DNA of 64,000 nucleotides from positions 18,427 to 82,426 of the forward strand of contig JAAWBX010000022.1 in NCBI GenBank assembly GCA_022792885.1, read 5' to 3'. A model generated the notes under the pieces. It saw only the letters and a list, made by a program, of their open reading frames with translations, searched no databases and had not been told where the DNA came from. Both the position numbers and the translations under genes were made by a program. The DNA comes from Lachnospiraceae bacterium. Lineage in GTDB: Bacteria; Bacillota; Clostridia; Lachnospirales; Lachnospiraceae. Below, piece after piece: positions 7,250-16,017 of the stretch (positions are counted from its first letter, which is position 1; each line of letters opens with the position of its first letter).

Positions 7250-9205
7250 TTACCGGAGCAATCTCAGAAAATCCTCCTCCGACAAAATTGGAATCCCAAG
7301 CTCCCTCGCCGCCTTATTCTTGGAGGAAGAGGACGCCGCGTCGTTGTTGATCAGATAATCGGTTTTCGCGCTGACCGTACCGGTGACTTTCCCGCCCGCC
7401 TGCTCAATGGCCTCCTTCAAAGCGTTCCGGTTTGCAAACGAAACGACCTTACCGGTGATCACGAACTGCTTCCCGAAAAGCGCTCCTTCGCCCGTCTCTT
7501 CCTTCTTCTCCGGGAGTATGATCTCCCTCCGAAGCCGCTCGATCAGATCCCGGTTTTCTTCCTTTTCAAAAAACTCCGCCGCGCTCTCGGCGATCACCGG
7601 CCCGATTCCGTCCACGGCCGCCAGTTCTTCCCTGGACGCCGCCAGGATCGCATCCAGATCCCCCGCAAAATGCCGGCTTAGGACCTTCGCATTGGCTGCG
7701 CCGATATTCGCGATCCCCAGACCGTAAATCAGCCTCGGCAGCGTCGTATGTCTCGCCTTTTCCACGGCCGCCGCCAGCTTCTCGTAAGATTTCTCCCCGA
7801 AACCCTCCATCTCAACGATCACGTCTTTGTGTTCCTTCAAGCGGAACAGATCCGCCGGATCCCGGATCAGGCCCGCGCCGATAAATTTTTCCAACGTCGC
7901 CTCGGAAAGCCCTTCGATATTCAGGGCGTCCCGCCCGCTGAACAAAGCAAACCCCTTAATCTTCTTCGCCTGGCATTCCGGGTTCGTACAGTACAAAACC
8001 TTCACGTCCGCCGCCTGACGCACCTCGGTCCTGCCGCCGCAGACCGGGCAGACGTCGGGCGCCTTCGCCGGGCCGCTCCCGGTGAGATTTTCCGCGATCT
8101 GAGGAATGATCATGTTGGCCTTGTAGACGGTGATCTCGTCTCCTTCCCCCAGCTTCAGACTTTCCATCACGCTCAGATTATGAACGCTGGCCCGGCTGAT
8201 TGTCGTCCCCTCCAGCTCCACCGGCTCAAACACCGCGATCGGATTGATCAGCCCGGTCCTGGAAGGACTCCATTCAATGTATTTTAAACGGCTGACGCCG
8301 ACCTCGTCCTTCCATTTAAAGGCCATGGAATCCCGCGGAAATTTGGCCGTTCGCCCCAGAGACTGTCCGTAAGCGATGTCGTCCATCAGAAGCACCAGAC
8401 CGTCCGAAGGATAATCGCCGCCCTCCGCTTTCTCGGCATACCGCTCCACCGCTTCGGGCAGGGTCTCCTTCGTGACCGCCTCATACTCGACCACTTCGAA
8501 TCCCTCGTCTTTTAACCAGACAAACTGCGCCTCCCTGGAATTATCAAAATCCATGCCTTCCGCCGAAACCAGCGAAAAGGCCACGAAACGGACGTTCCGC
8601 TCGGCCGTAATCTGATTGTTCAACTGACGTACCGAACCGCTGCACAGATTCCTCGGGTTTTTATAGCGGGCGTCCGTATCCTCGATCGTTTCATTGATCC
8701 GCTCAAACTCCGAATACGTAATAATCGCCTCCCCGCGAAGGACCAGTTTCTTCGCGAAAGGAATCCGGACCGGCATGTTGGCAAACACCCGGGCATTGTT
8801 CGTGATAACCTCTCCGATCTCCCCGTTTCCCCGGGTGACGGCTTTGACCAGGGCGCCCCCTTCATAAGTCAGGACGATCGTCAGACCGTCCAGTTTCCAG
8901 GAAAGGACTCCCTTTTGTTCCCCCAGAAACTCCTGAAGAACCGAAATCTCCTTCGTCTTATCCAGGGAAAGCATGGGACTTGCGTGGCGCTCCTTGGGAA
9001 GCTCGCCAAGCAGCTCGTAGCCCACGCGCCCGGTCGGGCTGTTCGACCAGACAATCCCCGTCTCCTGTTCCAGACGAACCAGTTCGTCGTAAAGACGGTC
9101 GTACTCGTAATTGCTTAAGATCTCCCGGTTCTCCTGATAATAAGCTTTTGCCGCCTTATTCAGCCGCGTCACCAGTTCTTCCATCCGCGCCCGTTTTTCG
9201 GTCAT
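7250..9205 (-). CDS. ligA: NAD-dependent DNA ligase LigA
   Basis: LigA seals nicks in replication and repair using NAD. The 651-residue protein contains an Ia/adenylation region with the catalytic lysine in WKLDG (Lys about 104), the OB fold, a four-cysteine zinc finger (about 386, 389, 406, 411), HhH repeats and a C-terminal BRCT domain (about 575-651). Several usually rigid motifs are altered: NPRNLCSGSVRQLN replaces the common NPRNAAAGSLRQLD, and SDGLVLLMDD replaces the usual IDGVVIK. It therefore belongs to a divergent LigA subgroup, but all catalytic parts are present. Confidence 0.93.
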   Translation of the reverse strand: MTEKRARMEELVTRLNKAAKAYYQENREILSNYEYDRLYDELVRLEQETGIVWSNSPTGRVGYELLGELPKERHASPMLSLDKTKEISVLQEFLGEQKGVLSWKLDGLTIVLTYEGGALVKAVTRGNGEIGEVITNNARVFANMPVRIPFAKKLVLRGEAIITYSEFERINETIEDTDARYKNPRNLCSGSVRQLNNQITAERNVRFVAFSLVSAEGMDFDNSREAQFVWLKDEGFEVVEYEAVTKETLPEAVERYAEKAEGGDYPSDGLVLLMDDIAYGQSLGRTAKFPRDSMAFKWKDEVGVSRLKYIEWSPSRTGLINPIAVFEPVELEGTTISRASVHNLSVMESLKLGEGDEITVYKANMIIPQIAENLTGSGPAKAPDVCPVCGGRTEVRQAADVKVLYCTNPECQAKKIKGFALFSGRDALNIEGLSEATLEKFIGAGLIRDPADLFRLKEHKDVIVEMEGFGEKSYEKLAAAVEKARHTTLPRLIYGLGIANIGAANAKVLSRHFAGDLDAILAASREELAAVDGIGPVIAESAAEFFEKEENRDLIERLRREIILPEKKEETGEGALFGKQFVITGKVVSFANRNALKEAIEQAGGKVTGTVSAKTDYLINNDAASSSSKNKAARELGIPILSEEDFLRLLR

Positions 9206-9952
9206 CTATCTTATCTCCTCCCCGTGCAGTTGTTTATAAGAAAGTCCGCTGGAACCCTCCAGCGCTTTTTCCATCCCGGCCAGTTCGTCCCCGCAGATCA
9301 ACCGGTACGCGCCGCTTTTCAAATCGCCCAGGCGGATATTCATGATCCGCACCCGCTTCAAAGAAACGACCCGATACCCGAGCGCCTCGCACATCCTGCG
9401 GATCTGACGGTTCAGTCCCTGCGTCAGGATGATTCGAAACGCGTTTCGCCCGATCTTCTCCACAGGGCAGGGCTTGGTAACCGTATCTAAGATCGCCACG
9501 CCGGAGGCCATCTTTTGCAAAAACGCCTCCGTCACCGGCGCGTTTACCCTCACCAGATATTCCTTCTCATGCTCATTCCCTCCCCGGAGAATCCGATTCA
9601 CCAGATCGCCCCGGTTCGTCATCAGAATCAGCCCTTCCGAATTTTTATCCAGACGGCCGATCGGATAAATCCGTTTCGGATAACGGAGAAAATCCACAAT
9701 GTTATCCGCTTCGTCCTCCGCCGTCGTACAGACGATTCCCTTCGGCTTGTTGACCGCCAGCAGGATAAATTCCTCCTCCCGAAGAACCTGCTTTCCGTCA
9801 AACACGACGCGGTCCTGATCCGTCACTTTCTGTCCCGTCTGAGCTTTCTGCCCGTTCACAAACACCCGCCCGGCTTCCACGGCCCGATCCGCCTCCCGGC
9901 GCGAACAGACGCCGGCTTCGCTCAGATATTTATTCAAGCGCACTTCTTCCAT
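9206..9952 (-). CDS. rRNA pseudouridine synthase, RluF/RluB-like
   Basis: A 248-residue enzyme that converts specific uridines in rRNA to pseudouridine. An S4 RNA-binding domain (about 2-60, RLNKYLSEAGVCSRREAD) is followed by the catalytic domain with the Asp in GRLDKNSEGL (Asp about 102) and RQIRRMCEALG near the end. The insertion and C-terminal pattern fit RluF (23S position 2604) better than RsuA. The frame is open further upstream, but the conserved domain begins at the ATG at 9952, so that start is chosen. The stop abuts the ligA start without a gap. Confidence 0.88.
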   Translation of the reverse strand: MEEVRLNKYLSEAGVCSRREADRAVEAGRVFVNGQKAQTGQKVTDQDRVVFDGKQVLREEEFILLAVNKPKGIVCTTAEDEADNIVDFLRYPKRIYPIGRLDKNSEGLILMTNRGDLVNRILRGGNEHEKEYLVRVNAPVTEAFLQKMASGVAILDTVTKPCPVEKIGRNAFRIILTQGLNRQIRRMCEALGYRVVSLKRVRIMNIRLGDLKSGAYRLICGDELAGMEKALEGSSGLSYKQLHGEEIR

Positions 9953-10043
9953 TCTCTGATTTTCCCCACTGACTCTTTTTTTATCCGGAAAAATAAGCGG
10001 CGTAAGGATTCCTACCCTACACCGCTCTTCTGTATCGCCGTTA

Positions 10044-10125
10044 CCCCGTATCGCCGTTCGGCGTATGGATAAAGTACACCCTCCGGGCGCCCCGTATCGC
10101 CATTCGGCGTATGGATAAAGTATAC
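10044..10125 (-). repeat. Two-copy 36-bp direct repeat in the pseudouridine synthase leader
   Basis: Copies at 10044-10079 and 10090-10125 differ at two positions and are spaced 46 bases start to start. Each contains a small dyad (CGCCG-AA-CGGCG in the first copy, one base changed in the second). A shorter third match begins near 10031. The rightmost copy overlaps the -10 box of the promoter, so most of the array is transcribed as leader RNA. Confidence 0.85.
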
Positions 10126-10147
10126 TCGTCTTACACGCAAAAGTCAA
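10119..10147 (-). promoter_or_regulatory. Sigma-A promoter of the pseudouridine synthase gene
   Basis: Minus-strand -35 TTGACT (10142-10147) and -10 TATACT (10119-10124) with a 17-base spacer. It leaves a leader of about 160 bases containing the direct repeats. Confidence 0.8.
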
Positions 10148-10183
10148 TAGATTCCCGGACCGCCCCCGTGAAGCAGATTCCCC

Positions 10184-10810
10184 TTATGCCACCGGATGCC
10201 GGATCACGGTCTTTAAATTCTCCGGCCTGCATTTTCGCGCGTCGCTCAGATAAATCTCATGATGATAACGGGACGAACCCATATCCGGCCGATATCCCGA
10301 CGCCTCCGCGAACGCGTCCATCATTTCTATGGTCGCCGGCTCGTCGTCATACGGGCCGAGATGCATGCACTGCACGCATAAACCTTCTTCATACGTAAAA
10401 AACTCCGCCGCGGAAAAATCGGTTTTCTTTTTTGCGGCCGCCTCCTCCACCGCCCAGTCAAATACCTCTTTCGTGACAAAATCCGGCAGGCGAATCATGG
10501 AGATCCATTCAAAATCTTCTTTGCGAGAATAATCCACGCCCTTTATCCCGGCCTGCCACCAGAGGCCCTCCAAAGGCGGTACGACATAATCAAAATACCC
10601 GTCGATCCGGCGATCGCCCCTCTTACTCATCTTAATCGTAAAAGCGATCCCATAGAGCAGCCCGATCGATTGCTTATACGCGCCGCCCTCCTCATTGGGA
10701 TCGCCTTTTCCGCGAACGGCAACAAAACGCATAGGCGGGACCGTGACCAGGCCCGGTTTATTTTTCGGCAGATAAAATTCCTTATACTCCTTCTTATAAT
10801 CAAACGCCAT
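10184..10810 (-). CDS. GyrI-like small-molecule-binding domain protein
   Basis: A 208-residue soluble protein that resembles GyrI-like (SHV/AraC effector-binding) proteins: MAFDYKKEYKEFYLPKNKP, PPMRFVAVRGKGDPNE, then EGLWWQAG and a C-terminal segment with MHLGPYDDEP and HEIYLSD. In this family the domain binds small hydrophobic ligands; some members hydrolyse cyclopropanoid compounds, but no activity is assigned here. The ATG at 10810 is chosen because homologous sequence begins there and a purine-rich site precedes it. The start overlaps the end of the TfoX-like gene by about 11 bases, suggesting coupled translation. Confidence 0.8.
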   Translation of the reverse strand: MAFDYKKEYKEFYLPKNKPGLVTVPPMRFVAVRGKGDPNEEGGAYKQSIGLLYGIAFTIKMSKRGDRRIDGYFDYVVPPLEGLWWQAGIKGVDYSRKEDFEWISMIRLPDFVTKEVFDWAVEEAAAKKKTDFSAAEFFTYEEGLCVQCMHLGPYDDEPATIEMMDAFAEASGYRPDMGSSRYHHEIYLSDARKCRPENLKTVIRHPVA

Positions 10811-11141
10811 CCTTCTTTTCCTTTCTCCGTTTTTTCGGCTTCGGTTCCGGAAGTTCTTCACAGGTCGCCGACACAAGCTTGATCAACATCTCCCGATTCT
10901 CCACATCCTCCACAAGAAAATAATTTTTCGCCCCCTCGTAAGGCGGCGCCTCCAAAAGATCCGGACAGAGCTCCCGCCCGGCTCCGGTCATCTTGATAAA
11001 AAGCTGATCGTCACAGATCACCGCGAAAATCTTCCCGTTGCAGTAAAGCCCGTACTCCCCAAACATCTTCCGGTACGTGATAGTCCCGGCCTCCTGCAAC
11101 TGTTCCGCGATAAATTCCACATATTCCGGTCTTGACGCCAT
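10800..11141 (-). CDS. TfoX N-terminal domain protein
   Basis: A 113-residue protein matching the TfoX N-terminal domain: EYVEFIAEQLQEAGTITYRKMFGEYGLYCNG-type N-terminus, then VICDDQLFIKMT and YEGAKNYFLVED. The TfoX regulator of competence in gamma-proteobacteria has this domain plus a C-terminal one; stand-alone copies like this are common in Firmicutes and have no settled function. The C-terminus is a Lys/Arg-rich tail. It is cotranscribed with the GyrI-like gene. Confidence 0.82.
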   Translation of the reverse strand: MASRPEYVEFIAEQLQEAGTITYRKMFGEYGLYCNGKIFAVICDDQLFIKMTGAGRELCPDLLEAPPYEGAKNYFLVEDVENREMLIKLVSATCEELPEPKPKKRRKEKKDGV

Positions 11142-11158
11142 ATCTGTTCTCCTTTCCG

Positions 11159-11187
11159 ATCTTATCTGATTTATCCCAGTTTATCAA
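11159..11187 (-). promoter_or_regulatory. Candidate promoter of the TfoX-GyrI pair
   Basis: Minus-strand TTGATA (11182-11187) and TAAGAT (11159-11164) with a 17-base spacer, directly after the upstream gene's terminator and just before the TfoX start. Both boxes deviate from consensus. Confidence 0.4.
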
Positions 11188-11189
11188 AA

Positions 11190-11217
11190 GAATCACGACA
11201 TCTGTATGTCATGATTC
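11190..11217 (-). terminator. Hairpin terminator of the LytTR-GHKL-WYL genes
   Basis: A 12-bp stem (11190-11201 with 11206-11217, one G-U pair) with a 4-base loop is followed on the minus strand by TTTTGATAA. The stem overlaps the stop codon of the WYL regulator gene. Confidence 0.75.
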
Positions 11218-12117
11218 CAAATACTTTTCCCGGATCCCTTCCGCAAACGCCAGAACATCCCCTCGAAATTCCGCCGGCTCCAAAAGCTCCGCGCCGTCCC
11301 CAAAAGAAACGATCCAGCCCACGACGGTCGCCTTATCGGTAAAACCAAACGAAAAAAGCAGCGTCCCGTCCGGCTGAACGCAAAAACTTTCCGGACCGTA
11401 CTCTTCCACCAGACGCCATTTGTATTCCGGACGAATCTTCGCCTTTACCTGATAAACGTCCGGAAACGTCCGCTCCCGCGATAAGTCCGGCAACGGCGCC
11501 GAACGTTTTTTAAACGAAGCACCCATCTGCAAATCCGTCATTCGGCCCAGCTTAAACAGACGGAAATCCTCTCTGTCCTCACACCGGCCCCACACATACC
11601 AGTTGGACCACTGAAAAATCAGATCATACGGTTCGATCGTTCTTCTGCTTTCCCCTTTCGGCGCAAAATACGTAAAAGAAACCCGGTTCCCGGAAAGAAT
11701 CGCACCGTGCAGACACTCGATCTTCGGGGACAGCGATTCTTTGTACCAGGAGGAAAGATCGATCAGGATATGCGGCTCCCCCTCGAACAGGCCGGACGCG
11801 CCCGCCGACAGCCTCTCCATCAACTGTGCATAACGGTCCGTGCCGCTTACACTGTCCAGGCTCCGAAGCCCCGCTATAATCGCCTGCAGATCCGACGGCT
11901 TCAAAAGCGTGCGATCCATTTTATATCCCTCCGCGATAGAAATGCCGCCGTTCGCCCCCGTTCTCGTTACCAACGGAATGCCCGCCATGCAAAGCGCCTC
12001 GATATCCCGGCTGATCGTGCGGCGGGAAACCTCAAATTTTTCCGCGAGATAAGGCGCCGTTACCTTCTCCCGCTGCAAAAGAATCGATAAAATGCCAATC
12101 ATTCGGTCGATTTTCAT
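11209..12117 (-). CDS. HTH and WYL-domain transcriptional regulator (YafY type)
   Basis: A 302-residue regulator with an N-terminal DeoR-like helix-turn-helix (about 1-60; APYLAEKFEVSRRTISRDIEAL) and a WYL domain (about 135-205) with YDLIFQWSNWYVWGRCE and FRLFKLGRM. WYL domains bind nucleic acid or small ligands and often control stress or defence genes. The ATG overlaps the stop of the histidine kinase gene by four bases (ATGA), so it is probably part of the same operon. A second, related WYL regulator is encoded at 16695-17645. Confidence 0.9.
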   Translation of the reverse strand: MKIDRMIGILSILLQREKVTAPYLAEKFEVSRRTISRDIEALCMAGIPLVTRTGANGGISIAEGYKMDRTLLKPSDLQAIIAGLRSLDSVSGTDRYAQLMERLSAGASGLFEGEPHILIDLSSWYKESLSPKIECLHGAILSGNRVSFTYFAPKGESRRTIEPYDLIFQWSNWYVWGRCEDREDFRLFKLGRMTDLQMGASFKKRSAPLPDLSRERTFPDVYQVKAKIRPEYKWRLVEEYGPESFCVQPDGTLLFSFGFTDKATVVGWIVSFGDGAELLEPAEFRGDVLAFAEGIREKYLES

Positions 12118-13418
12118 TCCAATACCTCTTCTCCCCCGGTAAAAACATCTGCATTCAAGAGCACGTCCAGAGAAAAACGCCGTCCCTCTTTTCCCGTCAA
12201 GATCGCGCCATGGTACTTTTCCGCCACGGTCCGGATATTGGAAAGTCCGGTTCCCTCCCGCGGTAAGTCTTCCTCCGAACAGCTGTTTTCAAATCCCAGC
12301 ACGTAAAAATCCCCCTGCCGCCGCTCCGTGATCCGGATCCATTTCCTCTCCCCGGCAAACCGACAGGCCCGGACCGCATTGTCCAACGCATTCGCAAAGA
12401 TCACGCACAAATCAAAATCATCGACCCCGCGCAGGTCGGACAGAATCAAAGAAACCTCCGCCGCAATACCGTTCGCCTTCGCCAGCCCCAGCTTCTCGCT
12501 CAGAAGAATATCCACTACCGGATTGCCCGTCCGACAGGGAAAGGACAGCGAATCGGAAGCCGTCTCCAGCTTCCGCAGATACATCCCGGCCTCCTCCGAT
12601 TTTCCCCCGTTTAACAGGCCGCTCAATACCAGCAGATGGTTTTTTATATCATGGCGAAACGCTTTCGTCCGTTCATAGCGCGTCTTCGCCTCGGCGACGT
12701 ATATTTTTTGCGCCGCGGCCGCCTGGGTCAGAGAAATCAGCTCCGACTGAACTTGAAACCCGCGGCAAATCCTGCGATAAGCATATAAAGTGCAAAACAG
12801 CGCCGCCAACCCCGTCATCTGCAGAAACAAAAGCAGGACGTGTTTTCCCGTCTCCCACGGCGAAAGAATGACGGGTATCATGCTATAAGAAGTATGAATA
12901 ATATACACTTCCGCCGCAAAGAAAAACAGATTGGGAAATAAAAGAAGCTCGATATACGGCGTCCGACGCGCCTTTTCCAGAGGCAGAAATTTCAATACGG
13001 CCCTGTAACAGCAGGCGCACAGAAAAAGAGCCGTCAACGTCGCCAAAACGAGCAGAACATACAAAATCGGCTTCCCGATCAGATTGGGAAACCAGATCAC
13101 TTCCACCGAATTAAGGATACCAAAAGAAAACTGTGAAATATAAATCGCCAGAATTGCGGCGATGAAAGCCGCGGCGCGCCGGTTTGCCGGCGCCAAACGG
13201 TTCATCCCATACAAAACAAACAATTCCGCCCAGACGGCAAGCACCCCGTCAGGCGCAAACCTCACGCATATCCCGTCCAGCGCGACAATCAGAAAAAAAT
13301 ATACGGCAACCTGCCATGCCTTTAATTTCCATCCGGTGAGGCGGCTGATAAAAACCATGTGCAGCACACTCTGTCCGGCAAGGCAAAGACCGTTAAAAAA
13401 GAAACTGAAATAATCCAT
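12114..13418 (-). CDS. GHKL sensor histidine kinase, AgrC/VirS-like
   Basis: A 434-residue membrane kinase. The first ~210 residues form about six transmembrane segments. The cytoplasmic part has the phospho-accepting His in FRHDIKNHLLVL (His about 256), the N-box FANALDNAVRA (about 350) and the G-box GTGLSNIR (about 400). This is the AgrC/ComD class, which usually senses peptides. It follows the LytTR response regulator gene by one base and overlaps the downstream WYL gene. No AgrD-like propeptide or AgrB protease gene is seen nearby, so the signal is unknown. Confidence 0.92.
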   Translation of the reverse strand: MDYFSFFFNGLCLAGQSVLHMVFISRLTGWKLKAWQVAVYFFLIVALDGICVRFAPDGVLAVWAELFVLYGMNRLAPANRRAAAFIAAILAIYISQFSFGILNSVEVIWFPNLIGKPILYVLLVLATLTALFLCACCYRAVLKFLPLEKARRTPYIELLLFPNLFFFAAEVYIIHTSYSMIPVILSPWETGKHVLLLFLQMTGLAALFCTLYAYRRICRGFQVQSELISLTQAAAAQKIYVAEAKTRYERTKAFRHDIKNHLLVLSGLLNGGKSEEAGMYLRKLETASDSLSFPCRTGNPVVDILLSEKLGLAKANGIAAEVSLILSDLRGVDDFDLCVIFANALDNAVRACRFAGERKWIRITERRQGDFYVLGFENSCSEEDLPREGTGLSNIRTVAEKYHGAILTGKEGRRFSLDVLLNADVFTGGEEVLE

Positions 13419-13419
13419 G

Positions 13420-14139
13420 TCAGCGATCTCTCTCTTTCATGTAATATAAAAGAGCCTGCATCAGATCCCGTTCACGCAACCGGGAAACCGGAATCTCCTC
13501 GCCCTGGGACAGACGGACCCGCCCGTCCCTGCATCCGCGGACATGATCGAGATTGACCAGGTAACTCCTGTGGCATCGGAAAAAGCGCCCGTCCACGCGC
13601 CGTTCAAAAGCCTCCAGCTTATCATAATAGTCCACGACTCCGCCGTCGCTTTGATGAATATAAAGTTTGCGGCCCTGCACCTCACAATACAGAATCCGGG
13701 ACAGCAAAATCACCTCGCACAGAGTCCCTTTTTGGACAAGGATCCTTTTATCCGCCTGCTGCGCCAGAAACCGAAACGCCCGGTCCATGGTCCGCGTAAA
13801 ACCGTCCCGCTCCAAAGGCTTGAGCAGATAGTCGTGCGCCCGCACCTCAAACGCGTCAAATACACACTCCTTTAAAACCGTCACAAAAATCAGCAGGCTC
13901 CGGTTTCCCCGCTGCCGCAAGATTCTGGCCGTCTCCATTCCGTCCGGCCGCTCCATCTGAATATCAAGAAAAATCAAATGAAAATCACAGTCACTTTTCA
14001 AAAGCGAACGCCCATTTGAGAAACGATCTATACAATAGGAAGTCAAAGACCGCCCCTTCATATACTCGGACAGGTAATCGCAAATCTTCTCCTGCATGAA
14101 CGGTTCATCATCGCAAACCGCATATTTTATCACTTCCAT
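13420..14139 (-). CDS. LytTR-family response regulator
   Basis: A 239-residue regulator with a receiver domain (acidic pair CDDE near residue 10, phospho-acceptor Asp about 59 in LIFLDIQM) and a C-terminal LytTR DNA-binding domain (about 135-235; FFRCHRSYLVNLDHV). It pairs with the GHKL kinase encoded immediately downstream. The exact start is uncertain: GTG, GTG and ATG codons follow each other at 14145-14139; the ATG is given. The gene is 54 bases after the ABC permease gene, so the two-component pair may control, or be cotranscribed with, that transporter. Confidence 0.9.
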   Translation of the reverse strand: MEVIKYAVCDDEPFMQEKICDYLSEYMKGRSLTSYCIDRFSNGRSLLKSDCDFHLIFLDIQMERPDGMETARILRQRGNRSLLIFVTVLKECVFDAFEVRAHDYLLKPLERDGFTRTMDRAFRFLAQQADKRILVQKGTLCEVILLSRILYCEVQGRKLYIHQSDGGVVDYYDKLEAFERRVDGRFFRCHRSYLVNLDHVRGCRDGRVRLSQGEEIPVSRLRERDLMQALLYYMKERDR

Positions 14140-14193
14140 CACCACGCTTTTTTACCAGAATACCAGAAACCGCACAAAAAAGCCATCCCGCCG

Positions 14194-15330
14194 TCACTCC
14201 AGCATCACGCTCTTGACGGACAATTTTTTTATCCTCGCAGAATATCCGTACATAACCATCTCATATGTGATAAGAAAAAGGACAAGCGTAACGAAAAAAA
14301 CCTTAACATCAAACGTATACGCCGGCATATTTTCAATATCCGCAAATATAAACATCATCACGGATTTTAACAATGCATACTGATAAACCGTCCCGACTGC
14401 GAATCCCATATACGCAAACGGCCGGTATCCTCCCAAAATAGCACGGCAGCAAGCGGAATGTCCATAACCAAACACGCGCATCATCGCGATCGTTTTCGTA
14501 TTCCCTTTTACCACGCTCGAAAGCGACAAAAACAGGGTGATATATGCGAGAATCAGCCCTATCGTAATGACCATAACGGCAAATGTTCCGCTTGCCAACT
14601 CATTCATCGACACCGACATCTGCACCATCGCGGAAAAACAAAAGGCCGAAAACGCCACAAAAAACACCAACGTTTTCCTCTCCCGCGTAACCCGCTTCAA
14701 ATCCTGTAAAAAAGGTCGTTCCCCCGTTTCCTTTTTACGGATTTTATTTTTATATTCCCGCCTCTCCCTCAATAAATCCAGAACCGGAGCCTTTAATTTC
14801 AAGCAGGCGTAAAAAACGGATAGGACGGCAAACAAAATCGCCGGCACGGCGATCAAAAAAACGGCCAGAAGAGGATGGAAATTTACCCCTATGTCCGGAA
14901 AAAGCCCCTCCGCGTTTTGTGTCTTGTAAAAAAACGGCAGGTAAGAAAACGCCAAAGCAAAACCGGCAACGCAGCCGGTCAGCGCGCTGAGGCCGAACGG
15001 CCAAAAATGCTTCGCTATCTTCATATCGGAATAACCAAGCGCCTTCAATATGCCCAGTTCCCTGCCGTGCGTATCTATGTAGTTCTTGATATAAAACAAA
15101 AGCATAATCGCCGATGTAACTACCAGACAGCCGCCCGTCACGGCCGCCGTAACCTTCCCCATAGATACCTGCGCATGATACAGGATAATGCCGGCTTCGG
15201 TGAGAATCTCTCCCTCCATGGCCGCAAGGTCAATATTATAATTCAAAAACAGCGTACACACAAAAACCGCACAGCACACGACTATCGCCATACCCGCCAG
15301 TTTCACGATATCTTTTATCCCTATTATCAT
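14194..15330 (-). CDS. FtsX-family ABC transporter permease
   Basis: A 378-residue integral membrane protein with two FtsX-like halves and about eight transmembrane segments. The segment GRELGILKALGYSDMKIAKHF is the cytoplasmic coupling helix typical of MacB/FtsX permeases. It pairs with the ATPase encoded three bases upstream. It is shorter than the usual BceB or MacB permease, because the large extracytoplasmic domain is missing. Possible roles are lipid, peptide or drug efflux; the sequence does not decide. The start has no well-spaced ribosome-binding site and may depend on coupling to the ATPase gene. Confidence 0.82.
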   Translation of the reverse strand: MIIGIKDIVKLAGMAIVVCCAVFVCTLFLNYNIDLAAMEGEILTEAGIILYHAQVSMGKVTAAVTGGCLVVTSAIMLLFYIKNYIDTHGRELGILKALGYSDMKIAKHFWPFGLSALTGCVAGFALAFSYLPFFYKTQNAEGLFPDIGVNFHPLLAVFLIAVPAILFAVLSVFYACLKLKAPVLDLLRERREYKNKIRKKETGERPFLQDLKRVTRERKTLVFFVAFSAFCFSAMVQMSVSMNELASGTFAVMVITIGLILAYITLFLSLSSVVKGNTKTIAMMRVFGYGHSACCRAILGGYRPFAYMGFAVGTVYQYALLKSVMMFIFADIENMPAYTFDVKVFFVTLVLFLITYEMVMYGYSARIKKLSVKSVMLE

Positions 15331-15333
15331 CCC

Positions 15334-16017
15334 TTACCACCCGATTTCATAAGCGGTTTTCTGCGTTTCATTGGCATAAACCGCGGCTACTTTGCCGCTG
15401 TTTATTTTGATAACCGTATTCGCCATCTCCGCAATATTCTGATTATGTGTAACCATTACAATGGTAAAACCGATCTTCCGGTGCAGCTCGCAGATATAAG
15501 CAAGAATCTGCCGTCCCGTCTGTTCATCCAGAGCTCCCGTCGGCTCGTCCAGAAATAACACGTTCGGTTTCTTCGCAAGGGCGCGGGCAATCGAGACGCG
15601 CTGCTGTTCGCCGCCAGAGAGTTCTCCCGGATATTTTTTTATTTTATCCTCCAGTCCGACCGCTTTTATGATCTCCCGAAATTCCATGTTCCCCGCAAGA
15701 TCCGCTCCCATTCTCACATTCTTCTCCACGTTCATATTCGGAAGCAGATAGTATTGCTGAAAAATAAAGCCCACATTCTCTTTGCGAAATCTTGTCAGTT
15801 CATCGTCCGACAGTTTCGCGATATCGGACGCGTGATAACGGACGCTTCCGCTGTCCGGGCGCTCCAGTCCCGACAGGATATTCAAAAACGTGGATTTGCC
15901 GGAACCGGAGGCCCCCAGAATCACAACAAAATCTCCTTCGTTGATGCTCAGACTGATGCCCCGCAAAACCGGATTCCGGCCCCCATAAGATTTCACAATA
16001 TCCGATACTTCTATCAC
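15334..16017 (-). CDS. ABC transporter ATP-binding protein, MacB/LolD type
   Basis: A 227-residue ATPase with Walker A GASGSGKS (about 35-42), Q-loop [14 protein letters not shown], signature LSGGEQQR (about 133-140), Walker [13 protein letters not shown] (about 153) and switch His in MVTHN. It powers the FtsX permease encoded next. The GTG at 16017 is chosen because GGGGGAG is seven bases upstream and homology begins there; this start overlaps the TetR stop codon by four bases (GTGA). Further upstream in-frame codons encode sequence unlike the family. Confidence 0.92.
   Translation of the reverse strand: MIEVSDIVKSYGGRNPVLRGISLSINEGDFVVILGASGSGKSTFLNILSGLERPDSGSVRYHASDIAKLSDDELTRFRKENVGFIFQQYYLLPNMNVEKNVRMGADLAGNMEFREIIKAVGLEDKIKKYPGELSGGEQQRVSIARALAKKPNVLFLDEPTGALDEQTGRQILAYICELHRKIGFTIVMVTHNQNIAEMANTVIKINSGKVAAVYANETQKTAYEIGW

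Noticed and set aside
6319..7350. Plus-strand frame overlapping the SpoVB-like gene in another frame
   Set aside because: It is Arg/Pro-rich, spans the end of the flippase and the end of ligA, and has no start signal.
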